DNA of 55,869 nt from Opitutia bacterium (GTDB taxonomy: Bacteria > Verrucomicrobiota > Verrucomicrobiia > Opitutales > Opitutaceae). Position numbers and translations under genes: made by a program. The notes beneath the pieces were generated by a model. The model saw only the letters and a program-made list of their open reading frames with translations. It searched no databases and was not told where the DNA came from. Shown piece after piece: positions 42,197 through 53,124 of the stretch (the stretch's first letter is position 1; each line of letters starts with the position of its first letter). Location of the stretch: assembly GCA_947461205.1 (NCBI GenBank), contig CANHJG010000015.1, forward strand, positions 1-55,869, written 5' to 3'.

Positions 42197-44014
42197 TTAC
42201 TCGACGATGCGGAGCGGCCGGCGGACGGCGGTGGCGGTGAGTTTGCCGGGGAGGACGTGTCGCTCCCAGAGGGGAATCATCGCGGAGCGGGTGCGGAAAC
42301 GGGTTTCATCGGAGGCGCGCGCAATGCGTTCGATCGAACCGGGCGTCTCGGGGGTCGCGACGGTTTGGTCGCTGAAAAGTTCGGCCGATTCGACGAGGGC
42401 GAGGCAGAGGCCGTCGTTGGGGCGGTGGTCGCCGATGGCGGCGAGGTAGGCGCCGAAGCTGCGGAGTTCGGAGGCGGAGATGAGGCGGGGCCGGCCGCTG
42501 AGTTCGTCGAGCGCACGGCCGGGGGCGAGCACGACCTCGAGGCGCTTGCCGGTCCAGGCGGGCTGGATGGCGAGGTCGATAATCTCGCGCTGCGACGCAC
42601 CCTGGAAATCGCGCCAGGCGAGCGTGACCTGGACGGTGTCGCCGGCGCGAGCGCTGGCGCGCGAGAGCTGGAACTGCTCGATGACGACCGTGGGGTTGAC
42701 CGTGAGCGGCTCGACGGTGAACGCGACGCGCTCGGGATAGGTTTTTTCGTAGGGATTTTGCAGGTTGGCGGCGAGCCCCTGGACGAATTCGTTCAACCCT
42801 TGGGCAAAGCCCTGCGGGCCGGCGTAGAGCGTCTGGGTGGCGAGCATCTGCGCGGCGGGGAACGTAATGTTGCCGCGCAGGCGGAAGCCGTTGGCCAGAC
42901 CGGCGTCGTTGGCGCCCATAATGGCCTGGGTGACGCCGGCGGCGACGATGACGGGCGTGAGCTGGGGTTGGCGCGCGACGGAGAAATGGAGCGTGCGCGG
43001 CGCGCTGCCGACGGGGGCGACAGTGACTTCCACCTGGGTCATCGCAGGGCCGGGGCCGAGGGTGCCGGACACGGCGGAGAGACGGTCTTGGGAGATCGTG
43101 CCGATGATGGCGCCGGTGTTGGCCATTTTGACGGAGGACATCGTCGAGGGGAGAATGGTGACGATTTCGGACGCGCACATGGGGAGGGCGACTTCGCCGA
43201 GCGAGAGCATCGGATGGCCGAAGGCGGTGATGCGGTTGCCGTCGACGCGGGAAACGGTGCCGGTGCCGGCCAGCGTGATATCACCGGTGGCGAGGGAGAC
43301 GGCGACGGCCGAGCCCGGCTGGAGGACGGGAGGGGCGCTGGCGGAGGCGCCCGCAGTGACCGGTGAACCCGATTGAGTGCTGCCGCCGAGCGCGGTGGCG
43401 GCGAGGCCGAGGGCGGCAAAGCGCGGCGCGAAGAGGTCGGCGACGGCGGGGCTGAGTCCCGAGAGCGTGAACGCGGGCAGCAGAGGGGAGGCTCCGGCGG
43501 AATGGAAGGAGGCGGGCTGGAGGCTCGACGAGGGCGGGACGGAGGACGGGGGCGCTGGAAGGAACTGGGTGAGCTTCACCGCGGCGGCGGGCGGTCCGAC
43601 TTTTTCGCGGACCTCGGCGAGGTCGGCGGCGGGCGTGAAGCCGGCATAGCGGACGGTCTCGAAACGCTGGATCTGATAGCTGAGGGCGCCGGCGAGTTTG
43701 CCGTCGATGTAGAGCGGACTGCCGCTCATGCCGGCGACAGCACCCATTTTCTGCACCCGCTCGTCGGTGAGTTCGCAGACGATGAGGGACTTGCCGGGGC
43801 CGAGGGCGTTGCGGATGACCCCGGTGACTTCGACGCTGAACGGCTCCGGCTCGGTGCCGCGGAAAACCGTCCAGACCTCTCCGCGCTGGCCGGGCTTGAG
43901 CTCGTCGAGCGAGATCGACGTGTCGCCGGCGGGTTGCGTGGAGGCGGCACGGACGAGGAGCGCGGAGAGCGCGACCGTCGCGGCGAGCAGGCGAGTGGTG
44001 GAGAAAAGCGACAT
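42197..44014 (-). CDS. SpoIVB-like peptidase (S55 type), secreted
   Basis: This 605-aa exported protein has a signal peptide (core LLAATVALSALLVRAAS). It matches the S55 / SpoIVB peptidase family in two places: GAVAGMSGSPLYIDGKLAGA, with Ser97 or Ser99 as nucleophile, and SRVDGNRITAFGHPMLSLG, the second conserved box with the FGHP His. In sporulating Firmicutes SpoIVB activates sigma-K signalling; here no spore genes accompany it, so the role must differ. A Ser/Pro/Ala-rich low-complexity loop (about 155-185) separates the boxes. The C-terminal 180 residues are beta-rich with no known motif. The propeller gene follows 44 bp downstream. His/Asp partners were not all assigned, so activity is inferred. 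Confidence 0.8.
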   Translation of the reverse strand: MSLFSTTRLLAATVALSALLVRAASTQPAGDTSISLDELKPGQRGEVWTVFRGTEPEPFSVEVTGVIRNALGPGKSLIVCELTDERVQKMGAVAGMSGSPLYIDGKLAGALSYQIQRFETVRYAGFTPAADLAEVREKVGPPAAAVKLTQFLPAPPSSVPPSSSLQPASFHSAGASPLLPAFTLSGLSPAVADLFAPRFAALGLAATALGGSTQSGSPVTAGASASAPPVLQPGSAVAVSLATGDITLAGTGTVSRVDGNRITAFGHPMLSLGEVALPMCASEIVTILPSTMSSVKMANTGAIIGTISQDRLSAVSGTLGPGPAMTQVEVTVAPVGSAPRTLHFSVARQPQLTPVIVAAGVTQAIMGANDAGLANGFRLRGNITFPAAQMLATQTLYAGPQGFAQGLNEFVQGLAANLQNPYEKTYPERVAFTVEPLTVNPTVVIEQFQLSRASARAGDTVQVTLAWRDFQGASQREIIDLAIQPAWTGKRLEVVLAPGRALDELSGRPRLISASELRSFGAYLAAIGDHRPNDGLCLALVESAELFSDQTVATPETPGSIERIARASDETRFRTRSAMIPLWERHVLPGKLTATAVRRPLRIVE

Positions 44015-44054
44015 GAGGGAAATCCCGGAAGCCTAGGCGTCGGCGGCCGGATCA

Positions 44055-45335
44055 TCAAAGTTCCGCGATGGCTTGCGACATGATTTCGCAGGCGCGGTCG
44101 ATGGCGGGGCCCTCGTGGGCGGTGCTGAGGAAGCCGGCTTCGTAGGCGCTAGGGGCGAGATAGACGCCGCGGGCGAGACAGGCGTGGAAGAAACGGGCGA
44201 AGAGTTTCGCGTCGCCGGTGAGTGCCGTGGTGTAGTCGCGCACTGGCGTGGCGGTGAAGAAAATACTGAACATCGAGCCGCATTGCGGGACCTGCGTCGG
44301 AAGGCCCTTGGCGCGGGCCGCGGCGAGGACGGCGTCGCGGAGCTGACGACCGAGGGCGTCGAGGCGGGCGTAGGGATTGAGTGCTTCGAGGAGCCGGAGT
44401 CCGGCAATGCCGGCGGCCATCGCGAGAGGATTGCCGCTGAGCGTGCCGGCCTGATAAACGGGCCCGAGGGGAGCCAGGTAGTTCATGATATCGGCACGGC
44501 CGCCGAACGCCCCGACGGGCAAACCGCCGCCGATGATTTTTCCGAGGCACGTAAGGTCGGGCACGATGTGCTCGCGTTCCTGGACGCCGCCCTGGGCGAT
44601 GCGAAAGCCGGTCATGACTTCGTCGAAGATCAGGAGGGCGCCGTATTGCGCGGTGACCGCCCGGACGGCGGCGAGGTAGCCGGGGTCGGGCATAATGAAG
44701 CCGACGTTGCCGCAGTAGGCCTCGAGAATGACGCCAGCGATTTGGCCGGGGTTGGCGGCGAACGCGGCGTCGAGGGCGGCGGTGTCGTTGTAGGGGAGGA
44801 CGATGGTTTCCCGGGCGAAGGCGGCGGGCACGCCGGCGCTGTCGGGGTGTCCGTGCGTGAGGGCGCCGGAGCCGGCTTTGATGAGGAGCGAGTCGGAGTG
44901 ACCGTGGTAACAACCGGCGAACTTGATGATTTTGTCGCGGCGCGTGAACCCGCGCGCGAGCCGGATGGCGGACATCGTGGCCTCGGTGCCGCTGTTGCAC
45001 ATGCGAACCTTTTGGATCGAAGGGACGAACTTCACGATGAGCTCGGCCATCTCGACCTCGTAAGGATTGGGCGTGCCGAAGGACGTGCCGTTTTCGAGGG
45101 CGGCGGCGATGGCGGCTTTGATGACCGGGTGGTTGTGCCCGTGGATGGCGGGCCCCCAAGTGCAGACGAAGTCGATGAGTTCGCGGTCGTCGGCAGTGAT
45201 GAGCGTGGCACCGCGCGCGGCTTTGACGAAAAACGGCGCGCCGCCGACGGAGCGGAAGGCGCGGACGGGGGAGTTCACGCCGCCGGGAATGAGCTGGAGG
45301 GCGCGGGCGAAGAGGGCGTCGGAGGACGGCATCAT
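44055..45335 (-). CDS. hemL: Glutamate-1-semialdehyde 2,1-aminomutase
   Basis: HemL converts glutamate-1-semialdehyde to 5-aminolevulinate, the last step of the C5 route to tetrapyrroles, using pyridoxal or pyridoxamine phosphate. The protein is 426 aa, the usual length. Features include [12 protein letters not shown] at the N-terminus, [22 protein letters not shown], the [11 protein letters not shown] strand with the PLP-contacting Asp, and PLP-lysine Lys266 in [23 protein letters not shown] replaces the usual EP-x-x-GN box. It is a standalone gene. A 228-bp gap to nadE upstream holds nothing I can identify. Confidence 0.97.
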   Translation of the reverse strand: MMPSSDALFARALQLIPGGVNSPVRAFRSVGGAPFFVKAARGATLITADDRELIDFVCTWGPAIHGHNHPVIKAAIAAALENGTSFGTPNPYEVEMAELIVKFVPSIQKVRMCNSGTEATMSAIRLARGFTRRDKIIKFAGCYHGHSDSLLIKAGSGALTHGHPDSAGVPAAFARETIVLPYNDTAALDAAFAANPGQIAGVILEAYCGNVGFIMPDPGYLAAVRAVTAQYGALLIFDEVMTGFRIAQGGVQEREHIVPDLTCLGKIIGGGLPVGAFGGRADIMNYLAPLGPVYQAGTLSGNPLAMAAGIAGLRLLEALNPYARLDALGRQLRDAVLAAARAKGLPTQVPQCGSMFSIFFTATPVRDYTTALTGDAKLFARFFHACLARGVYLAPSAYEAGFLSTAHEGPAIDRACEIMSQAIAEL

Positions 45336-45563
45336 GGGGGATTGATCAAGGGACGTTTACCGCCGCCGGAGATCCGCAGCCAGTTAGGCGAAGACGTAGG
45401 CCCCGATACAAAAGGACGCCTACGCTCCGGCATTCCGGGCGGACCCGTCGTCGCCGGCAAAGGCCGCCGATGACCACGTTCCGCCCACCCAAAAGCGGGG
45501 CGTAAGCGCACCCGACCGAGGCGAACAAAGGCAGGACGATCCTCCAAGGCATGCGGCGGGTGA

Positions 45564-47276
<1,713 letters not shown>

Positions 47277-47395
47277 GAAAAAAGGAAAGAAGCGAGAACG
47301 TGGGTGGGTTTTTATCGGCTGACAACTCGCAACGCCAAGCTTGCGCTGCGCGTCAGGCCCGCGATTTGCTACGTCTTCGTTTTTTACCCCACACC

Positions 47396-48712
47396 ATGTC
47401 TCACCGATGTATTCTTCCGCTCATCGTTTTTTTGGCCGGTTTGACGGCGATGGACGCCGCTACCCCGACGACGTTGACGCTCGAGCAGGCCCTGGCCTCG
47501 GCCGACGGCGTGAACAGCAGCGTACTCATCAGCCGCGAGGCGGCCGCGCAGGCGCTGGAGCAGGCGAATGTGGCGCGAGCTGGGACGTTGCCGGTCGTCA
47601 ATTTGACGGGCACGCAGCGGCGTTCGCGCAATCTGACGATTCTCAGCACCACGGGCGCACTGAGTGAAACCCGGCCGTCGAACCGGTATGACGGGCGCGT
47701 GGCCGGCAGCTACGCGATTTTGAATCCGCAGCTGCTATCGGCGAGGCAGGCGGGGCGCATCGGCGCCGAGGTGGCGAAGGTCGACGTACTCGTCACGGTG
47801 CAAGCGGCGCTCACGAGCGTGGCGCAAGCGTATTTCGGGCATTTGCGCAACCTGCGGCGGCTCGACGTGCTGGATGCCAACATTGCGCGAGCGCGCTCGC
47901 TCCACGAACTCGCGCGCAACCAACTGAAGGCGGGGGTCGCCACGCAGATCGACGTGACGCGGGCCGAGGCACAGCTCGCCCAGGCGGAGCAGGCCCGGCT
48001 GCAACAGGTGACCTCGGTGATGCAGAGCGATCTGGTGTTCAAACGGCTGCTCAACCTCGATCCGGCGGCACCGCTGGTCCTGGCGGATTTTCCGCTGGCG
48101 CGGGTGGACGTCACGCTGGGAAGCCTGGGCGAAGGCCGCACGATGTTCGAGCAGCGCGCCGACTGGTTGCGCACGCAAAAAGCCTTGGAGCAGTCGCGCC
48201 TCGATGTGCGGACGGCGACCTTCGAGCGGTTGCCCACGCTGGGGCTGGCCGGAGACTTTGGCCACGCTGCCGCCAACTACGACGACGACGGCCGGCGCAA
48301 AGTCTGGACGTTCGGCGCGACGCTGACGGTACCGGTGTTCGACGGCTGGCGCGCGAGCGCGGACCGCGGCACCGCGCTGTCCCGCCAGCGGGTGCAACAG
48401 GCCCGGCTCAATTCGCTCGAACTGCAGATCTCCTCCGAGCTGCGGCTGGCGCGGCAGGATGCCTCGTCGCGCTTCGCGCAGATCGCCGTGGCCGAGAAGA
48501 ATTCGGGGCTAGCCGAGGAACAACTCCGTCTCGCGCGTTCGCGCTACAACGAGGGCGTCGCCGACAACCGCGAAGTCATCGAAGCGCAGACGCAGCTCGC
48601 CGTCGCCGCGGACAATCTGCTCGAGGCCGTTTACCAATACAATTTGAGCCGGGTGGAACTGGCGCGGGCGAAGGGCGACGTGCGCGCCGTGCTCGCGGAA
48701 AAAGAGAAATGA
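47396..48712 (+). CDS. TolC-family outer-membrane efflux protein
   Basis: This 438-aa outer-membrane channel protein has a signal peptide (core [15 protein letters not shown]). The family's duplicated helical structure is visible: [20 protein letters not shown] at the N-terminus, then long heptad helices with [23 protein letters not shown] in one half and [25 protein letters not shown] in the other, the classic paired outer-helix motifs. A trimer would form the channel for an RND or ABC pump, but no adaptor or pump gene is next to it. The frame is open upstream from 47300, but ATG 47396 begins the signal sequence. Its stop overlaps the maf start (ATGA). Confidence 0.9.
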   Translation: MSHRCILPLIVFLAGLTAMDAATPTTLTLEQALASADGVNSSVLISREAAAQALEQANVARAGTLPVVNLTGTQRRSRNLTILSTTGALSETRPSNRYDGRVAGSYAILNPQLLSARQAGRIGAEVAKVDVLVTVQAALTSVAQAYFGHLRNLRRLDVLDANIARARSLHELARNQLKAGVATQIDVTRAEAQLAQAEQARLQQVTSVMQSDLVFKRLLNLDPAAPLVLADFPLARVDVTLGSLGEGRTMFEQRADWLRTQKALEQSRLDVRTATFERLPTLGLAGDFGHAAANYDDDGRRKVWTFGATLTVPVFDGWRASADRGTALSRQRVQQARLNSLELQISSELRLARQDASSRFAQIAVAEKNSGLAEEQLRLARSRYNEGVADNREVIEAQTQLAVAADNLLEAVYQYNLSRVELARAKGDVRAVLAEKEK

Positions 48713-49299
48713 CCGGCCCGACCGACGTGCCACGCCTGATTTTGGCGTCCGCCTCCCCGCGTCGCCGGGAACTCCTGACGCAGCTCGGCGTGGCGTTTGC
48801 CGTCGTCGTGGCGGAGGTGACCGAGCACGAGGAGGCGTCGACCGATCCGCGCGTGATGGTGGCGCACAACGCGGCGCTGAAGGCCGACTGGGTCGCCGCG
48901 CGCCACCCGCGGGCGGTGGTGTTGGGCGCGGACACGACGGTCTTCATCGATGGAACGGCGCTGAACAAGCCACGCGACGGGACGGAGGCGCGGGCGATGT
49001 TGCGGCGGCTGAGCGGCCGGACGCACACGGTCTTCACGGGGGTGGCGGTGCGACGGCTGGAAGACGGGCTGCGCATCGACGAAGGGGTGGCGAGCGAAGT
49101 GACGTTCAAAGCCCTCGACGAGGCGGTGATCGAGGCGTATCTGGCGCGGGTGAACACGCTCGACAAGGCAGGCGGCTACGCGATCCAGGAGCATGCCGAA
49201 CTGATTGTCGCGGGGCAGCGCGGGTCGCTGACGAACATAATCGGCCTGCCCATCGAATCGACGAAACAAATTTTGACGCGGTGCGGTCTCCTGCCATGA
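48709..49299 (+). CDS. Maf-family nucleotide pyrophosphatase
   Basis: Maf proteins hydrolyse dTTP/UTP or methylated and modified nucleotides and prevent their misincorporation. The protein is 196 aa, the usual size. It has the signature SASPRRRELLTQLG, LGADTTVFIDGTALNKPRD with the catalytic Asp, GRTHTVFTGVAV, the substrate-contact LDKAGGYAIQEH and the final NIIGLPIE. Subtype (YhdE or YceF) was not decided. Its start overlaps the tolC stop by ATGA, suggesting coupled expression. Confidence 0.95.
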   Translation: MTGPTDVPRLILASASPRRRELLTQLGVAFAVVVAEVTEHEEASTDPRVMVAHNAALKADWVAARHPRAVVLGADTTVFIDGTALNKPRDGTEARAMLRRLSGRTHTVFTGVAVRRLEDGLRIDEGVASEVTFKALDEAVIEAYLARVNTLDKAGGYAIQEHAELIVAGQRGSLTNIIGLPIESTKQILTRCGLLP

Positions 49300-49330
49300 A
49301 TCCCTGCGTCCGCCTCCGTTACAGACCTGC

Positions 49331-50455
49331 ATGAGCCAGTCCATCACCACCCCCTCCTCGACCACGTCGTTGCGTGGAATGGTCGTGCGGGCATGGGAGG
49401 ATCCCGAGTCGCGGTCGACGCTGGTGGGGGTGGCGGGCGTGATCATTTTCTACGTGCTGCTCTGGTTGGTGTCGCCGTATTTGTTGCGCACGGACCCGAT
49501 CACGGCCTCGGCGCAGCGGCCGCCTGCGTCGCCGCAACCGTTCAGCATTGAGCTGGCGCCGGACACGTTCGTGAAACCGACGCCGAAGCCGCCGCCGCCG
49601 AACAAGTTTGTGGAGACAAATCCGGATGCGCCGGAGAACATTCCGGACAAAACGACGAATTTCGCCGCACAGAACCAGCAGGTCGCGCAGGAAAAGCCCA
49701 CGGTCGACGGCAAAAGCGATATGCCCGCCCTGGCCGGGAAGAAGGATTTTGAAAACACGCAGATCGTGAGCGGTCAGTTGGTGCAGCCGGTCGAATTGAC
49801 CGAGGCCGTGCCGCCCCCAGTTGTGACGCCGCCGTCGGAAAAGACCGTACAGGCGCCGAAACTGGAGCAGAATCCGCTGATGGGCACCGAGAAAAAAGAA
49901 GGCGAGAGCAAAGACGGGTTCGCCAGCAACATTTCGAAAATAGCGGAGAGCCCCCGCGCGATTCCGTCGCGAATCGAAGGCGTGAAAAACGTGCCGCTCG
50001 TGCCGGATGCAATCGCGGCCCAGCCGGCCATCGATCCGCAGCGTCCGCGGCCCCGCCCCACGGTGGTCAAGACCCAGCAGGTCCGGCCGGCGATCTTGGC
50101 GGAACGCCTCGCGGGCACCGCCAACATCGGACCGACGGCGGTCGATGCGCGGTGGAGCAACTATGGGGCTTATTTACAGCGCATGATCGAGTCGGTGCAG
50201 ATCCAGTGGGAAAAGCTGCTGACCGAGAGCAAAGTCTACCCCACGTCGGGCAGCATGGTGACGGTGAAGTTCGTGATGGATGCCGAGGGGAAAATCTCGC
50301 GCATCGTCAATCTGGACAGCACGGCGAGCGATGCCGCCTCGCGTGCCTGCGTGAGCGCGATCACGGATCGCGCGCCCTATGGCACGTGGACCGACGACAT
50401 GAAGGCCGTGCTCGGCGAACAGCAGGAGATGACGTTCACCTTTTATTATCAGTGA
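49331..50455 (+). CDS. TonB-like energy transducer
   Basis: This 374-aa protein has one transmembrane segment at about 32-50 (LVGVAGVIIFYVLLWLVSP), a periplasmic Pro/Lys-rich stretch (KPTPKPPPPNK), a long linker of low complexity, and a globular C-terminal domain (about 275-374). The final part (MVTVKFVMDAEGKISRIVNL, then ASRACVSAI) fits the TonB C-terminal domain, which grips receptor TonB boxes and transmits energy from ExbB/ExbD. ExbB and ExbD are not in the window. It may serve the TonB-dependent receptors of the catabolic locus, but that is inference. Its stop overlaps the next gene (GTGA). Confidence 0.85.
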   Translation: MSQSITTPSSTTSLRGMVVRAWEDPESRSTLVGVAGVIIFYVLLWLVSPYLLRTDPITASAQRPPASPQPFSIELAPDTFVKPTPKPPPPNKFVETNPDAPENIPDKTTNFAAQNQQVAQEKPTVDGKSDMPALAGKKDFENTQIVSGQLVQPVELTEAVPPPVVTPPSEKTVQAPKLEQNPLMGTEKKEGESKDGFASNISKIAESPRAIPSRIEGVKNVPLVPDAIAAQPAIDPQRPRPRPTVVKTQQVRPAILAERLAGTANIGPTAVDARWSNYGAYLQRMIESVQIQWEKLLTESKVYPTSGSMVTVKFVMDAEGKISRIVNLDSTASDAASRACVSAITDRAPYGTWTDDMKAVLGEQQEMTFTFYYQ

Positions 50456-51213
50456 GCGGGCCGAACGATCGATTTTGGGCGGAATTGCCGCTCGGCCGGG
50501 ACGTCACGCTGCTCGCGCACGATGCCAACGGGGTCGCGGCTTTCGCGAAGCCGGCCGGGGTGTTGTCGCATCCGAATGAGAGCGGCGATGAGCCGCGTTC
50601 GCTGCTGACAGTGCGCTACGCCCTGGACGGGGAGTTTTTTGACTGGACCGACCCGGAGGGGGCCAACCGGCGGCTGTGGCTGCTGAACCGCCTGGATTCC
50701 GCGACGTCGGGCGTGATCCTCGCCGCGGCGGACCACGCGCTGGCAACGGAGATTCGGGTGCAGTTCAAGCGAAAGCAGGTGCGGAAGATTTATTATGCGC
50801 TGGTGTTCGGCGCACCGCGGCAACCGATGGAAATTTGGCGGGACCTGCTCGCCGTCGACAAACGCGGCGGAAAAATCCGCGCGGCGACCAGCGCCGGCCA
50901 TGTGCCGGCGGAGAGCCGGATGAGCGTCGTGCGGACGGGCCGGCAGGAGGCCAAGGTGAGTTTGATCCGGTTGGAACCGCGCACCGGGCGCAGCCACCAG
51001 TTGCGCGTGCAGTGCGCGAAGCGCCACTTGCCGATCATCGGCGACCAGACGTATGGGGATTTTAGCCGCAACCGGGAATTCGCAAAACGGGCGGGCACGA
51101 AGCGGCTGTTTCTCCATTCGCTGGAGACCCAATTCGACTACACTTGGCGCGAACGGGAATGGAAATTTGCGGCGAAGGCGCCACTGCCGGACGCGTTCGA
51201 GAAGTTCCTTTGA
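50452..51213 (+). CDS. RluA-family pseudouridine synthase
   Basis: This 253-aa enzyme isomerises uridine to pseudouridine in rRNA or tRNA. The likely start is GTG 50452, overlapping the previous stop (GTGA); the longer frame lies inside the preceding gene. It has ANGVAAFAKPAGVLSHP, the catalytic Asp in LLNRLDSATSGVIL (usual motif HRLD, here with Asn replacing His), KIYYALVFG and the RTGRSHQLRVQC motif. An insertion of about 25 residues before the RTGR box is normal. The target base is not predictable. It appears cotranscribed with the TonB-like gene. Confidence 0.92.
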   Translation: MSGPNDRFWAELPLGRDVTLLAHDANGVAAFAKPAGVLSHPNESGDEPRSLLTVRYALDGEFFDWTDPEGANRRLWLLNRLDSATSGVILAAADHALATEIRVQFKRKQVRKIYYALVFGAPRQPMEIWRDLLAVDKRGGKIRAATSAGHVPAESRMSVVRTGRQEAKVSLIRLEPRTGRSHQLRVQCAKRHLPIIGDQTYGDFSRNREFAKRAGTKRLFLHSLETQFDYTWREREWKFAAKAPLPDAFEKFL

Positions 51214-51256
51214 CAGGGGAGGCGGAATGCGCGGAATTGCGCCTCTCACGCCCGCC

Positions 51257-52309
51257 ATGATCCTGCCCAAAGCCAGCCGCCTCACACCTGAACAGCTCGC
51301 CGAAGTAACCGGAATCGTCACGGAGTTCGGTTGCAAGATTCAGCCCATCGTCGGGGCGGTGCGCACGATCTACGCGATTGTGGGCGACGAGCGCGAGGAA
51401 CTGATGATCAACCGGATCGAGGGTCTAGACTACATCGACCGCATCGATCGCATCCAATCGCCGTTCAAACTGATGGACAAGCGGTCGGATCTGGCCACTC
51501 ACCGGATCACGATCGGCGGGGTGACGCTCGGTGAGGAGCTGTTTGTGATCGCCGGCGCGTGCACGATCGATCCGAAGAACCCCAATTATTTCTACGAGAC
51601 GGCGGCGGCGGTCAAAGAGGCCGGTGCGAACGCGCTGCGCGGCGGAGTGTGGAAACCCCGCACGAATCCCTACACCTTTCAGGGCGACGTAAAGTCGCTC
51701 GACATCCTCATGGAGGCCTCGCGCCGCACGGGACTGTCGGTGGATACCGAGGTCATGGAAGAGGCGCACATCAAACTCGCCCTCGATGCCGGAGTACACA
51801 CCCTCCAAGTCGGAGCGCGCAACGCCCTCAATTACTCGCTGCTCCGCGCGATCGGTCGGGCCATCGCGGACCGCGACAACGTCGTGTTGCTCAAACGCAG
51901 CATCCACATGGGCCCGCTCAGCGAGTTCATCTCGGCCGCGGAATATATCGCGGCGTTTGGCAACCCGAACGTCATCCTCTGCCCGCGCGGCACGACGCCC
52001 ACGCTCGACGGCTACCGCAATCATCCGGACGAAAGCATGACGCCTCTGCTCAAGGAAAAGACCTGGGCGCCGGTGGTGGTGGATCCCTCGCACTCGGTGG
52101 GCAAGGCAGTGTATGTGCCCTCGGCGGCGCTGGCCGCGGTCGCCTACGGGGCGGACGGACTTTGCATCGAGGCGCACATCGAGCCGACCAAAGGCATCGG
52201 CGATGATCCGAAACAGGCGCTGACGCCGGACGTGTTGCGCGAGACGATCAAGCAGGCCAAGCAGCTGTGGGCGATCCGCCGCAGCCAGACGCCGGCGGCG
52301 GTAAAATGA
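51257..52309 (+). CDS. aroF: 3-deoxy-7-phosphoheptulonate synthase (DAHP synthase)
   Basis: DAHP synthase condenses phosphoenolpyruvate with erythrose-4-phosphate, the first step of the shikimate pathway. This is the 350-aa type I-beta form with an N-terminal ferredoxin-like regulatory domain (about 1-75, ILPKASRLTPEQLAEV) used for feedback control in several bacteria. The catalytic barrel shows FVIAGACTID, the RGGVWKPRTNPYTFQG loop (the common form is KPRTSPYSFQG), QVGARNALNYSLL, ILCPRGTTPTLDGYRN and VVDPSHSVGK with a metal-binding His. An ATG at 51227 would add ten residues and is possible; 51257 begins the conserved domain. It is close to trpC in pathway but 13 kb away. Confidence 0.96.
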   Translation: MILPKASRLTPEQLAEVTGIVTEFGCKIQPIVGAVRTIYAIVGDEREELMINRIEGLDYIDRIDRIQSPFKLMDKRSDLATHRITIGGVTLGEELFVIAGACTIDPKNPNYFYETAAAVKEAGANALRGGVWKPRTNPYTFQGDVKSLDILMEASRRTGLSVDTEVMEEAHIKLALDAGVHTLQVGARNALNYSLLRAIGRAIADRDNVVLLKRSIHMGPLSEFISAAEYIAAFGNPNVILCPRGTTPTLDGYRNHPDESMTPLLKEKTWAPVVVDPSHSVGKAVYVPSAALAAVAYGADGLCIEAHIEPTKGIGDDPKQALTPDVLRETIKQAKQLWAIRRSQTPAAVK

Positions 52310-52337
52310 ACGTCCGGATTTGATAGTTTACGGGCGT

Positions 52338-52355
52338 GTGGCCACAGGTGGCCAC
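52338..52355. promoter_or_regulatory. Paired GTGGCCAC palindromes, probable toxin-antitoxin operator
   Basis: Two identical 8-bp palindromes GTGGCCAC occupy 52338-52345 and 52348-52355, with centres 10 bp apart (one helical turn). The second ends immediately before the antitoxin ATG at 52356. This suits cooperative binding of antitoxin dimers and autorepression. The transcript must be leaderless or have a very short leader, or else the operator lies inside it. Confidence 0.65.
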
Positions 52356-52682
52356 ATGAAATCGAAATTAGTATTGGGCCTGCGGGCGAGGGCCAGAATC
52401 CGCCCGGCGGCGGTCGAAGCAGCGGCGACCGAGATCTTGCGCCGCCGCGAGACGGTGTCGGTGCGCGAGGCCAAAGATCAAATCTCGGCGCTCCTGGCCC
52501 GCGCCGAGGCCGGCGAAGAAATTGTGATCACGTCAGACGGAGAACCCAAGGCGATGCTGGTGCGTTACCGGCCGGTGGTCGGGGGCAAGGCCTGGCGCCC
52601 GATCGAGGCGTTCCGCGCGAGCATGCCGGTGGCGCCGGACTCGACGTCGATGCTCCGCGAAGCGCGGGACAGCGCCGATTGA
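52356..52682 (+). CDS. Phd/YefM-like antitoxin
   Basis: This 108-aa protein probably neutralises the PIN toxin encoded next. Residues about 33-75 carry the Phd/YefM fold: TVSVREAKDQISALLARAEA, then GEEIVITSDGEPKAMLV, the usual antitoxin N-terminal DNA-binding motif. An extra 30-residue basic N-terminus (MKSKLVLGLRARARIRP) is unusual for the family and may contact DNA. The start at 52356 follows directly after the second palindrome. The stop is separated from the toxin ATG by one base, typical of toxin-antitoxin operons. The C-terminal part is the probable toxin-binding segment. Confidence 0.85.
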   Translation: MKSKLVLGLRARARIRPAAVEAAATEILRRRETVSVREAKDQISALLARAEAGEEIVITSDGEPKAMLVRYRPVVGGKAWRPIEAFRASMPVAPDSTSMLREARDSAD

Positions 52683-52683
52683 G

Positions 52684-53103
52684 ATGTATCTCGACACCTC
52701 GGTCGTCGTGAAACTCTACACGCACGAAGCCGATTCGGCGGCATGCGAGCAAATGGTCGTCGGGCACAAAATTGTTTCCTCCGAGCTCCTTTATGCCGAA
52801 TTCTGGTCGGCCCTGTTGGCCAAGGAGCGGTCCGGAGCGTTGGCCCCCGGGCAACGCCTCGTCGTGTGGACCCTCTTCGAGTCGCATCTGATCGACGATG
52901 TCGTCGAATTGCTGCCCCTGGACGGCGTCATCGTGCGGGACGCGGCGGAAATCAGGGCGAAAGTGCACCCGCAGGTGCCGCTGCGCACGCTGGATGCCCT
53001 GCACCTGGCCACCTTTGCGGGCGTCGAATCCGGACCCATTTTCAGCCGCGACCAGCGCATGATCGATGCGGCGCGGATGCTCGGCTTCGCCGTGGTCGGC
53101 TAA
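52684..53103 (+). CDS. VapC-like PIN-domain toxin
   Basis: This 139-aa protein is a PIN-domain ribonuclease, which in VapC toxins cleaves tRNA or rRNA. Conserved acidic residues are Asp4 (YLDTSVVVKLY), Glu39 (LYAEFWSAL), Asp104 (RTLDALHL) and Asp123 (FSRDQRM), the full set for a metal-dependent active site. Length matches VapC (about 130-140 aa). It starts 2 nt after the antitoxin stop codon begins the gap, with one spacer base, and must be cotranscribed. The partner is Phd-like rather than AbrB-like VapB, a known mixed pairing. It is convergent with mutS. Confidence 0.9.
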   Translation: MYLDTSVVVKLYTHEADSAACEQMVVGHKIVSSELLYAEFWSALLAKERSGALAPGQRLVVWTLFESHLIDDVVELLPLDGVIVRDAAEIRAKVHPQVPLRTLDALHLATFAGVESGPIFSRDQRMIDAARMLGFAVVG

Positions 53104-53124
53104 CAACCGATCACGGTCTCACCT

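Noticed and set aside
45336-45563. Short frames on the minus strand between hemL and nadE
   Set aside because: Arg/Pro-rich with no similarity to any family and no start context; the gap is left unannotated.
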